A stretch of DNA of 64,000 nucleotides from Bacillota bacterium (lineage in GTDB: Bacteria; Bacillota; Clostridia; Lachnospirales; Lachnospiraceae). Below the pieces are notes generated by a model. That model searched no databases. It was not told the origin of the DNA and saw nothing but the letters and a program-made list of their open reading frames with translations. A program made the translations under genes and the position numbers. Numbering within the stretch: position 1 is the first letter of the stretch; each line of letters starts with the position of its first letter. The stretch covers positions 1 to 64,000 of the forward strand of contig JAEXGM010000255.1 of the NCBI GenBank assembly GCA_023450835.1, in the 5' to 3' direction. Of the stretch, positions 25,308-33,200 are shown in pieces.

Positions 25308-25484
25308 TACACGCCCTTTCAACGCGCCGCAAGATTGTGCCGAGGATTTCGCAGGCATAATCTTGTTTGTGAATTATGCCCCTCAATTCACTCCAGTTGC
25401 CATACCCTCTTCAACGCGCCGCAAGATTGTGCCGAGGATTTCGCAGGCATAATCTTGTCTGTGAATTATGCTTTTCAATTCACA
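25308..25484 (-). repeat. Paired-hairpin intercistronic repeat, two tandem units
   Basis: Units at about 25318-25391 and 25410-25483 (92-base period). On the minus strand stem A (GTGAATT/AATTCAC) begins right behind the TAA stop of the upstream gene. Stem B follows (CAAGATTATGCC/GGCACAATCTTG, loop TGCGAAATCCTC), then the tail GCGGCGCGTTGAAAGGG. Stem B and its loop are nearly identical to the copies at 7228. Confidence 0.82.
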
Positions 25485-26324
25485 TTAGTAGCCGTAAATA
25501 TCATAGATTTCATCCGTATATTGATTTACTTCTTTATAAACAATAAGCGGAGGTTCCACACTTATCATAGAGCCCCCTCCCTTCACCGCCTCAATTAAAA
25601 CCATGTTAGGCTCTTTATCAATAAAGGGATGTACCATCTTCATGCGCTTTGGCTCAAGCTTATAGGCAGTCAGGGTATTAATAATCTCAATCAGGCGAAA
25701 AGGTCTGTGAACCAGATAAAACCGGCCTCCTGGTTTTAGCACTCTGGCGCCTTCCCTTACCACATCCTCAAGGGTACAATGTATCTCATGCCTTGCTATG
25801 GCTTTGGGAAGGTCCGGATTCTTTAGTCCGTGGAGATTATTCATATAGGGCGGATTGCTGGTAACTACATGAAAGGAAGCAGCTCCGAAGAGATTTCCTG
25901 CTTCCTTAATGTCTCCTGTAACAATAGATATCTTTTGCTCCAGATTATTAAGAGCTACACTTCTCCTCGCCATATCGGCGCTCTCTTCCTGTAATTCGAG
26001 GCCGGTAAAGTGCTCTCCCTTTGTTTTCGCTTCCAAAAGAATCGGTATAATTCCGGTACCGGTACCCAGATCCAGCACTCTTTCTCCTTCTTTTACTTTC
26101 GCAAAACCGGACAGGAGTACCGCATCCATACCAAAACAGAATTTCTTGCTGTTCTGTATGATCTTATACCCGTTTCGTTGCAGTTCATCTATTCTTTCCC
26201 CAGGGAGCAGGCAGTCTTCACCGCTTTTCCCGGCTCCCATATTCATCTGAATATCTTTTGGGGCATTGTTCTTATTATCTGTCGTTCCCCGGGTAATATC
26301 AGGGGTCTTGCTCTCATCTCTCAT
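25485..26324 (-). CDS. tRNA1(Val) (adenine37-N6)-methyltransferase-like
   Basis: A SAM methyltransferase with VLDLGTGTGIIPILLEAK (motif I) and the N6-adenine catalytic motif NPPY (VVTSNPPYMNN), as in TrmN6/YabB. The N-terminal 50 residues are polar and probably disordered. It starts 2 bases after the RicT stop, so translation is likely coupled. In Bacillus, yabB occupies the same position between yaaT and yabC (rsmI). Confidence 0.88.
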   Translation of the reverse strand: MRDESKTPDITRGTTDNKNNAPKDIQMNMGAGKSGEDCLLPGERIDELQRNGYKIIQNSKKFCFGMDAVLLSGFAKVKEGERVLDLGTGTGIIPILLEAKTKGEHFTGLELQEESADMARRSVALNNLEQKISIVTGDIKEAGNLFGAASFHVVTSNPPYMNNLHGLKNPDLPKAIARHEIHCTLEDVVREGARVLKPGGRFYLVHRPFRLIEIINTLTAYKLEPKRMKMVHPFIDKEPNMVLIEAVKGGGSMISVEPPLIVYKEVNQYTDEIYDIYGY

Positions 26325-26326
26325 TG

Positions 26327-27235
26327 TTATACATCATCCAGATGGGATTTTCCTTCCTTCATTTCAAGCATTTCAAGTACCCGCAGCTCTTCATCAATAG
26401 CAACTTTTTCTTTGCGTTTTTTCGCATTGAATTTAAGAGCGGAGGCTTTGTATTCCCGCACTTCCTTCTCATCGTTCTCAAGAGTTACAATTACCTTCAC
26501 CAGCTGCTTTAATACCGTTACACTCTGAACTTCACCCCGAAGGCCGTCATTTGTAGTAACCATATCTCCCACATTGGGAAGCTTGCTGTTTAGATCTTCA
26601 TAAGCTTCTTCCTCATGCTTTAAGCAGCACATAAGGCGTCCGCAGACTCCCGATATTTTAGTAGGATTCAGGGAAAGGTTCTGTTCCTTTGCCATCTTAA
26701 TGGACACCGGTGCAAATTCTGAAAGGTGGGTATGGCAGCATAAAGGTCTTCCGCAGATACCGATGCCTCCCACTACCTTTGTTTCATCCCTTACCCCAAT
26801 CTGGCGTAATTCGATTCGGGTCTTAAATACGCTTGCCAAGTCCTTAACAAGTTCTCTAAAGTCAATTCTGCCGTCTGCAGTGAAGTAGAATAATACTTTA
26901 TTATTATCAAAAGTATACTCCGAATCAATGAGCTTCATTTCCAGCTCATGCTTCTTAATCTTTTCCAGGCAGATCTGGAAAGCTTCCTTTTCCTTCACTT
27001 TATTCTTAATTTCTATCTCGTCATCTTCCGGTGTGGCTGTTCTGATTACCGGCTTTAAAGGCTGGATAATCTTATTCTCTTCCACATCCCTTGGCCCTAT
27101 CACCACATGACCGTATTCAACGCCTCTTGCTGTCTCGACAATTACATTGTCGCCCTGATTTATCTCATATCCGGCAGGGTCAAAAAAATAAATCTTGCCG
27201 GCTCTTCTAAAACGAACACCTATTACAGTCGTCAT
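26327..27235 (-). CDS. ricT: PSP1-domain protein RicT/YaaT
   Basis: 302 residues with the PSP1 domain (FDPAGYEINQGDNVIVETAR, ELVKDLASVFKTRIELRQIG) and the Cys cluster GGIGICGRPLCCHTHL plus CGRLMCCLKHE that binds an Fe-S cluster in the RicAFT complex. In Bacillus RicT works with RicA and RicF to modulate RNase Y and developmental phosphorelay. It follows holB by 21 bases in a conserved order. Confidence 0.93.
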   Translation of the reverse strand: MTTVIGVRFRRAGKIYFFDPAGYEINQGDNVIVETARGVEYGHVVIGPRDVEENKIIQPLKPVIRTATPEDDEIEIKNKVKEKEAFQICLEKIKKHELEMKLIDSEYTFDNNKVLFYFTADGRIDFRELVKDLASVFKTRIELRQIGVRDETKVVGGIGICGRPLCCHTHLSEFAPVSIKMAKEQNLSLNPTKISGVCGRLMCCLKHEEEAYEDLNSKLPNVGDMVTTNDGLRGEVQSVTVLKQLVKVIVTLENDEKEVREYKASALKFNAKKRKEKVAIDEELRVLEMLEMKEGKSHLDDV

Positions 27236-27256
27236 AAAATAACCATTCCTCTTTCC

Positions 27257-28249
27257 TTAGTTTTCCTTTATGGTAAGAAACATAAGTTCCATTACAATGT
27301 CAAAATTCACATTGGCATTAAGGCGTATCTTTGCTTTTTCCACTGCCTTAATAATCTCCTCCAGACCTTCATAACTTCTCTTACTGGCCTGCCGTTGTAT
27401 TTCAGAGTATTCACCCTTGTATAATAAAAGATTAATATCCTTTGTAACCTTAAACATTAAGATGTCTCGAAACCATAATGTAATAAGATCCAGATATTCC
27501 TCTATATTTTCCTTATGTCCTGATATATCTTTAAGCCCGTCAATCAGTTCGTACAGCTCCATCTGATCGATATACCTTAACAGGTGAAGGACCTTGTCCT
27601 TCATAGCTGCAAAATTCTCACTGGAGGCATAGGAGATTGCTCTGCCTATATTCCCCTGAGCAAATACTGCACTAAGTTCTGCCTGATAGTCAGGAATCTT
27701 ATAGACCTGCATCAGAAATGCTTTGATGTCTTCTTCACCTACCGGATTTAACTTCAGAATAACACATCTTGAAAGAATAGTAGGAAGAAATGCATTGATG
27801 TTATTGGTAAGAAGAATAATAACCGCATAAGCGGGCGGGTTCTCCAGAGTCTTTAGCAGCGCATTCTGAGCCTGCTCTGTCATCTTCTCCCCGTCTTCAA
27901 TAATATATATCTTACGGCTGCTACTGTAGGGTTTTACCAGAATGTCATTGTTTAGCTGGTTTCTGATATCATCCACCCCAAGGCTTGCCTTTTCGTGGGT
28001 CACATAAATAATATCCGGATGATTCTTTGATTCTGCCTGCAAACAGGATTTGCAATGACCGCAGCTTTCTCCGTCCTGCCCCTTATTCTCACACTGAATA
28101 GCTTTGGCAAAGGCCCAGGCCAGCGTTTTCTTGCCCATCCCTTCTTCACCGGAGAGAATATAAGCATGAGAGACCGTTTCAGTCCTGATGGCAGTTTTTA
28201 GATGTTCCTTAATCTGTTCGTGACCAATTATCTGTCCAAATCCAGCCAT
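27257..28249 (-). CDS. holB: DNA polymerase III delta' subunit
   Basis: 330 residues of the clamp-loader fold: SGEEGMGKKTLAWAFAK (degenerate Walker A), the four-Cys zinc module CENKGQ..CGHCKSC, and ENPPAYAVIILLTNN with LSRC. It is part of the clamp loader that places the beta clamp on DNA. Its place between yaaR and yaaT homologues is the standard Firmicute order. Confidence 0.93.
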   Translation of the reverse strand: MAGFGQIIGHEQIKEHLKTAIRTETVSHAYILSGEEGMGKKTLAWAFAKAIQCENKGQDGESCGHCKSCLQAESKNHPDIIYVTHEKASLGVDDIRNQLNNDILVKPYSSSRKIYIIEDGEKMTEQAQNALLKTLENPPAYAVIILLTNNINAFLPTILSRCVILKLNPVGEEDIKAFLMQVYKIPDYQAELSAVFAQGNIGRAISYASSENFAAMKDKVLHLLRYIDQMELYELIDGLKDISGHKENIEEYLDLITLWFRDILMFKVTKDINLLLYKGEYSEIQRQASKRSYEGLEEIIKAVEKAKIRLNANVNFDIVMELMFLTIKEN

Positions 28250-28266
28250 TTCCTACCGTCCCTTCG

Positions 28267-28707
28267 TTACGCAAGTATATCTAAAAGTAATCCCTTGATT
28301 TCATCTATTTTATTTAATATAGAGATGGTATCCTTCTCATCTTTAATTAACTCTAAGGCCAACTCGTCCAGATTCTTATCGATGAGCTTTATCATACCGT
28401 ATACACGGTGCCGGCCTCTTCTGTCCAGGAAATTCTCTCTGCTGAACTTATGGGAACGGTTCACCACTTCATTCATAAAGTCTTTGATTAGCTGCCGGTA
28501 TTTCTTCATATCCCGGACATCCATATGCTTACCCAGTTTCTTGCCCTGCTGGGTAATCTCCTCCATCATAAGGTTCAGGCGTTCTTTTAACCCCTGCTCC
28601 TCTATATTGCTGATTAAGGTAAACTTAAAAGAGCCGTCTGCTTCCGGCAAAGGTGCAGTGGGCTGGGTTTGGTTTACAGGCTGCATCTGATTTACTTTTA
28701 TGTCCAT
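28267..28707 (-). CDS. yaaR: YaaR family protein (DUF327)
   Basis: 146 residues from 28707, where AAGGAGAGGG precedes MDIKVNQ; the ATG at 28776 lacks a comparable site and would add 23 atypical residues. A Pro/Gln-rich start is followed by a helical domain with LGKHMDVRDMKKYRQLIKDF and NRSHKFSRENFLDRRGRHRV, the DUF327 signature. The function is not established; the gene is consistently next to holB. Confidence 0.9.
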   Translation of the reverse strand: MDIKVNQMQPVNQTQPTAPLPEADGSFKFTLISNIEEQGLKERLNLMMEEITQQGKKLGKHMDVRDMKKYRQLIKDFMNEVVNRSHKFSRENFLDRRGRHRVYGMIKLIDKNLDELALELIKDEKDTISILNKIDEIKGLLLDILA

Positions 28708-28811
28708 TGTTCCCTCTCCTTCTCTTCCATTCACCCATACCTTAAGTTCTTTGCATATGCTGATTCCAGTTTCCATTATAGCATAACCGGAAAAAAATAT
28801 ATAGGAAAATT

Positions 28812-29405
28812 TTAAATTCCCATATTTGCCCTGATGTCATTTAGGATTTCTTCCAGGCAGAGTTTACTGTCTGCATTATTGTATCTCTTTCTGATTCCAA
28901 GTATTTTCAGATTATCTTCTTTAAAGTCTTCCTCATCTGCTAAAAACCTTCTGCAAAGTTCCGCATATTTAGGCTTCTTCTGGGTCCTCTCCCGCAGCAG
29001 CGCCCTCTCCAGACGAAGTCCGTCCTCCACCTCCAGATAGATTGGATAGACCCGTTCTTCTCCAAAGTATTCTCTTATCTGTCCGTAGGATTCCGGCGTA
29101 CCAAGCATAATGGAGCTGCCCGTTTCAAAGTCAATCTGACCGTCATCCAAGGTAAAATAGTCCCATACTCCGTGCATGGTATCATATGCCCTGTGTTCAA
29201 TGACCTTATTCTCATTTTTGTAAGAAATCAGGGCTTCCTTGCTGACAAAGAAGTATTCTCTGCCGTCCTGCTCTCCGTCCCGTATAGGTCTTGTGGTATA
29301 TCCTACAATTGTTTTTAGGGAAAGCTCTTCTCTTTGAGTAATCTCCCTGAATACCGTATCTTTTCCTGATGCGCTTTTGCCCATAACAACAAACAGCTTA
29401 TGCAT
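28812..29405 (-). CDS. Guanylate kinase-like P-loop kinase
   Basis: About 197 residues with P-loop VVMGKSASGKDT and GYTTRPIRDGEQDGREYFFV, as in guanylate kinase. ASGKDT replaces the usual GPSGVGKS loop, and the rest is diverged. It may phosphorylate GMP or another nucleotide, or be a paralogue of the main Gmk. In Bacillus the thymidylate kinase gene sits in this position. The start at 29405 (MHKLFVV) is preferred; 29417 is the alternative. Confidence 0.82.
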   Translation of the reverse strand: MHKLFVVMGKSASGKDTVFREITQREELSLKTIVGYTTRPIRDGEQDGREYFFVSKEALISYKNENKVIEHRAYDTMHGVWDYFTLDDGQIDFETGSSIMLGTPESYGQIREYFGEERVYPIYLEVEDGLRLERALLRERTQKKPKYAELCRRFLADEEDFKEDNLKILGIRKRYNNADSKLCLEEILNDIRANMGI

Positions 29406-29470
29406 GCCTTTACCCATTCCTTTTATTTATTCAATGTGTTTATGAGTTATTTAATATATAAATCATTAAT

Positions 29471-30919
29471 TTAAACTACAACCTTTATATTACCGGAGCT
29501 ATAGTCACTTAGTCCCTGTATGGTCAACCCCTGTTCTTTGTACTCCGCCAGCGTTTGAAGGATATCCTCCGTAATTTCTTCTCCCGGCACCAATAAGGGT
29601 ATGCCAGGCGGATACAGATATACATATTCTGCTGAAACAAAGCCGATGCTCTCCTTTAGGGGGATGCTTTTTGCCGCAGTATTCAGTGCTTCCTCACAGG
29701 TTGTCAAAACATGGGCAGGAGTTATCTTAAAAGCCGTAGTTTTACAGTCTGTTATTTTGTATGATGCTTTTTCTTTATACTCACTATTTCTGCTTAATCG
29801 CCCGTCCACTTCCAACAGGGCCTTATACAGCCTGTCAAAGCCTTCTTTTCTGTCACCGATACTGGTCATTCCAAGGCAATAGTCCCCTGCTGCCATTTCC
29901 ATCTGAATCTTATATTCATTAAGAAGTATATCATAGAGCATTGTTCCGGTGCTTTCCGTTCCCCTTACGCTAAGGTTCAGCTTCGATGGGTCAAAGGCAT
30001 AGCCGCCTTCCGTCCTTACTATGTTATCGGTTAAAAGCCTGATATTCTTAAATCCTGCTGCTGCCTTGTAGAATTCCATTAACATTTCATAGTAAGCGGC
30101 AAATAGCTCCTCTCCTCTGTCTTCCAGCAGTTCTCTGCATTTATCCATGCCTGCCATCAGTATATAGGAAGGGCTTGTACTTTGATAAATAGAAAGATAC
30201 CTTAAAAGCCTGTCCTCTGCTATCAGTCCGCCGTTTGCATGAAGGAGGGCACTTTGGGTAAAAGCCGGCAGGGTTTTATGGATGCTCTGAACCACAATAT
30301 CGGCACCCTCTGAAACCGAATTCTTCGGAAAACCCGGATGGAATCCAAGATGGGCACCATGGGCCTCATCAACCATAAGGGGTATCCCATACCGGTGAGC
30401 CGCTTTCGCTATACCTTCTATGTCTGATAAAACGCCTTCATAGGTAGGTGAAGTAATTACAATCAGCCGGATATCCCTTTCTCTTTCCAGGATTTCCTCT
30501 ACATCCTTTAAAGCAATGCTGCCATTAATCCCAAAACTATTGATTCTATCGGGATAAAGATATACCGGCTTAAGTCCGTTTAGATAGATAGCGTGATAGA
30601 CGGATTTATGGCTGTTTCTTGCCACCAGAATCTTATCACCTCTATTGGCGGCGGCAGAGATTCCGGCAAGAATTCCCGCAGAACTTCCCCCTACCAGATA
30701 GTAGGTATGGGCGGAACCGTAGATTTTTGCCCAGCTTTCCATGCCGTTCTTTATAATCCCCTCAGGCCGGTGCAGGTTATCAAAACCATCAATCTCCGTA
30801 ATATCAATGGAATAAGGATTTACTATAGTGAGCAGGTCCGTATTCCTCTTGTGCCCCGGCATATGCATGGGGTAGTATCCCTCATCTTTGTATTTTAATA
30901 AACTCTGATATAAATCCAT
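29471..30919 (-). CDS. Orn/Lys/Arg decarboxylase (SpeA-like)
   Basis: A PLP-dependent decarboxylase of the fold I Firmicute type (Bacillus YaaO/SpeA). The N-terminus has YYPMHMPGHKRN, the PLP lysine lies in VVQSIHKTLPAFTQSA, and DEAHGAHLGFHP precedes it. It makes a polyamine precursor (cadaverine, putrescine or agmatine; specificity unclear). The start at 30919 (MDLYQSLLKY) fits the family; TTG at 30994 with GAGGGGA upstream would add 25 residues. Confidence 0.9.
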   Translation of the reverse strand: MDLYQSLLKYKDEGYYPMHMPGHKRNTDLLTIVNPYSIDITEIDGFDNLHRPEGIIKNGMESWAKIYGSAHTYYLVGGSSAGILAGISAAANRGDKILVARNSHKSVYHAIYLNGLKPVYLYPDRINSFGINGSIALKDVEEILERERDIRLIVITSPTYEGVLSDIEGIAKAAHRYGIPLMVDEAHGAHLGFHPGFPKNSVSEGADIVVQSIHKTLPAFTQSALLHANGGLIAEDRLLRYLSIYQSTSPSYILMAGMDKCRELLEDRGEELFAAYYEMLMEFYKAAAGFKNIRLLTDNIVRTEGGYAFDPSKLNLSVRGTESTGTMLYDILLNEYKIQMEMAAGDYCLGMTSIGDRKEGFDRLYKALLEVDGRLSRNSEYKEKASYKITDCKTTAFKITPAHVLTTCEEALNTAAKSIPLKESIGFVSAEYVYLYPPGIPLLVPGEEITEDILQTLAEYKEQGLTIQGLSDYSSGNIKVVV

Positions 30920-31110
30920 TTGTGAATACCACTCTTTCACTGTGCAATAATTTTCTTTCCTAAAACTATCTATATTTAACATCCATTGTATCAAATCCCC
31001 TCATAAAAACAACCTTTTTCCTCTTTTCCGATTAGAATTTAAGTGTTATTATTTATAGGTAGCTATTCAGAAATAAAATATGATTCGTTTGGAAAGGGCA
31101 TGGTTATCTT

Positions 31111-31734
31111 ATGAAAGTTTTACTTATTAACGGAAGTCCTAACATTCACGGCTGTACATATACAGCGCTGGAGGAAATCGCCAACACTTTAGAGAAAGAG
31201 CAGATATCTGCTGAGATATTTCACATAGGAAATAAACCCATCAGAGGTTGTATGGATTGCGGAGTCTGTTATAAATTCCCGGGGAAATGTGCTTACGATG
31301 ATGACACGGTTAACAAAGCGCTGGAGCTGGCAAAGGAGGCTGACGGCTTTATCTTTGGCGCTCCTGTTCATTACGCTTCTGCCTCCGGGGCCATTACTTC
31401 CTTTTTAGACCGCTTCTTTTATTCCGGAGAAGGATTTTCCTACAAGCCCGGTGCTGCTGTAGTAAGCTGCAGAAGAGCCGGCTCTACCGCTTCTCTGGAC
31501 CAGTTAAATAAATATTTTACGATATCTAATATGCCGGTAGTTTCTTCCCAGTATTGGAATATGGTCCATGGTAATACCCCTGAAGAAGTGCGTCAGGACC
31601 TGGAGGGCATGCAGGTTATGAGAAACCTTGGTAAGAATATGGCCTGGCTGCTTAAATGTATCGAAGCGGGAAGGAATACCGGCATTGCTCTGCCGGAAGC
31701 GGAAGAAAGAGTATTCACTAATTTTATCCGCTAG
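31111..31734 (+). CDS. NAD(P)H-dependent FMN oxidoreductase (flavodoxin fold)
   Basis: 207 residues: INGSPNIHGCTYTALEEIA binds the FMN phosphate; RGCMDCGVCYKFPGKCAYDD is the Cys motif of iron-sulfur flavoprotein-like reductases, and FGAPVHYASASGAITSFLDR is the second flavin loop. The substrate is unknown. The bases before the start (TTGGAAAGGGCATGGTTATC) resemble the tail of the hairpin-repeat family, though no stems are seen upstream. Confidence 0.88.
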   Translation: MKVLLINGSPNIHGCTYTALEEIANTLEKEQISAEIFHIGNKPIRGCMDCGVCYKFPGKCAYDDDTVNKALELAKEADGFIFGAPVHYASASGAITSFLDRFFYSGEGFSYKPGAAVVSCRRAGSTASLDQLNKYFTISNMPVVSSQYWNMVHGNTPEEVRQDLEGMQVMRNLGKNMAWLLKCIEAGRNTGIALPEAEERVFTNFIR

Positions 31735-31744
31735 TGCGTCAAAG

Positions 31745-31781
31745 GGTTCTGCGCTGGCTGACGGCAGCGCAGAACCGGTTT
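31745..31781 (+). terminator. Terminator of the flavoprotein gene
   Basis: GGTTCTGCGCTG and CAGCGCAGAACC form a 12-bp stem (31745-31756, 31765-31776), followed by GGTTTTT. Confidence 0.85.
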
Positions 31782-31816
31782 TTCCGCTCATGTGCCTTTA
31801 ATAAGCCAATAAACAA

Positions 31817-31853
31817 AACCGGTTAAGATCTTTTCTTGCGGTCTTAACCGGTT
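31817..31853 (-). terminator. Terminator of the splB-like gene
   Basis: AACCGGTTAAGA and TCTTAACCGGTT form a 12-bp stem with T-rich sequence on both sides (TTTTGTTTATT on the minus strand), placed between convergent genes. Confidence 0.8.
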
Positions 31854-31906
31854 CCTTTATTTTATAAATTCTTTTCATAGCTGTCATTTTCATCTAATCT
31901 TTATAT

Positions 31907-32902
31907 TTAGCTAAAATAAAGAATCTTATCCTTACCGAATCTTTTATCTATCTCTTCCAATAAGAATCTTTCACCCTCTTCCCGAAGCTCCGGTCTGTAG
32001 CAGTACTTACCCATACCTCTGCCCTTCATAAGTTCCTTATCATAAAGGTCGACCGCCTCGGGAAAGGCTTCCTTGTTTATGCTCCTGTGAATAAAACTAT
32101 AGGTCATAAAGATAATCTCAATAAACATGGACTTCTTCACTTTGGGAGAAAGCTTTTCCATTAAGATATCCAAAAGCTCTCCATAAAGCTCCTTCCAATT
32201 ATCCAGAAATATCACCGGTGCTATCAGGATTCCCACAGGATAGTCTGCTTCCGCCACCTTATTCAGAGCTTCAATCCGGTTCATAAGAGAAGCCGTACCG
32301 ATTTCTATATTGCTGATTATATCCTGGGGATTTACGGACATGCGAAAAATCACCCTGCCCTGGTGGTTTATGTTTAGCATAGGCTCCACCATATTAAATT
32401 TCGTGGGAAAAGTCAATTTTCCCTTACTGGCTTTTAAGAATTCTTCCAAAATCCAGGGCAGGTTACCGGTAATTGTATTCTCCAGAATAAGGTCACTGTT
32501 ACTGCCGATTTCAAAAACATTTTCCGTATCACTTTTCTCCGAAAAGCGGATAAGTTTATTCATCATTTCTTCTCGGTTAACAAATACTCTTAAATAGGAG
32601 CATTTATTATAATTACAGACCAGGTAGCAGTAAAGGCACATGGCTGTGCAGCCGGAAGAAGTGAAGGGCACCAGATAATCGGATACCTTAAAATTCGGCG
32701 AATATTTGTGAGTCTTTCTGGTACCAAGGATAAGAAGAGTCTTTAACTCTTTAAATTCCTTATTTTCTTTTGTTCTAAGCTCTTCAATATTGTTATGGCT
32801 TTCTATCTCTACCCATTCCAGGTCTTTGTATTTTTCTTGCAGCTCTCTGCCCAGCTTATATCCTAAAACATCCGGTTCATAATATATCTTGGAAGGTCTC
32901 AT
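31907..32902 (-). CDS. SplB-family radical SAM protein
   Basis: 331 residues from 32902 (AAAGGA upstream). The CxxxCxxC radical-SAM cluster is at Cys85, Cys89 and Cys92 (GCTAMCLYCYLVC), inside the spore photoproduct lyase context YLVPFTSSGC. Where Bacillus SplB has its hydrogen-donor Cys in an EASCTSD block, this protein reads EIGSNSD (Ser134). It may therefore be a divergent family member rather than a standard photoproduct lyase. Named SplB by family only. Confidence 0.82.
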   Translation of the reverse strand: MRPSKIYYEPDVLGYKLGRELQEKYKDLEWVEIESHNNIEELRTKENKEFKELKTLLILGTRKTHKYSPNFKVSDYLVPFTSSGCTAMCLYCYLVCNYNKCSYLRVFVNREEMMNKLIRFSEKSDTENVFEIGSNSDLILENTITGNLPWILEEFLKASKGKLTFPTKFNMVEPMLNINHQGRVIFRMSVNPQDIISNIEIGTASLMNRIEALNKVAEADYPVGILIAPVIFLDNWKELYGELLDILMEKLSPKVKKSMFIEIIFMTYSFIHRSINKEAFPEAVDLYDKELMKGRGMGKYCYRPELREEGERFLLEEIDKRFGKDKILYFS

Positions 32903-33014
32903 GGTTTTTCCTTTCATTTGTATATCAAATTAAAATGTTATCTATGATAGTATCTTCCAAGTTATATGTTTTTATTTTAGTTAAATTTTAAAGAACAGTC
33001 TTTCACAGTGGGAC

Positions 33015-33105
33015 GGCAATTTTCAAAAAATAGAAAGCAGAAAGACTCCTGCGCTGGTTCCAAGGCGCACTCGTTCTTTCTGCTTTCTATTTTTTGAAAA
33101 TTGCC
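33015..33105. repeat. Perfect 31-bp inverted repeat
   Basis: Arms 33015-33045 and 33075-33105 are perfectly complementary, with a 29-base loop that itself contains TGCGC/GCGCA. No T-run follows on either strand. It lies in the 298-base gap between the IlvD/Edd gene and the SplB-like gene. This could be a termination-like structure, a small hairpin RNA or a miniature element. Confidence 0.9.
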
Positions 33106-33200
33106 TGTATATGTTTTAAAAACAAGGTTTTTGATGTTTATATGAAGTTTTGCACTATAATATCACTATATTACCAAGGTGCCTTAATCTAAATGGTTAC

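Noticed and set aside
25308..25484. CRISPR array
   Set aside because: Only two units with a 92-base period, internal stems, and no regular spacers or cas genes; they belong to the hairpin-repeat family.
31081..31110. A further copy of the hairpin repeat on the plus strand
   Set aside because: The bases TTGGAAAGGGCATGG match the repeat tail, but neither stem A nor stem B is present upstream, so it was kept only as a resemblance.
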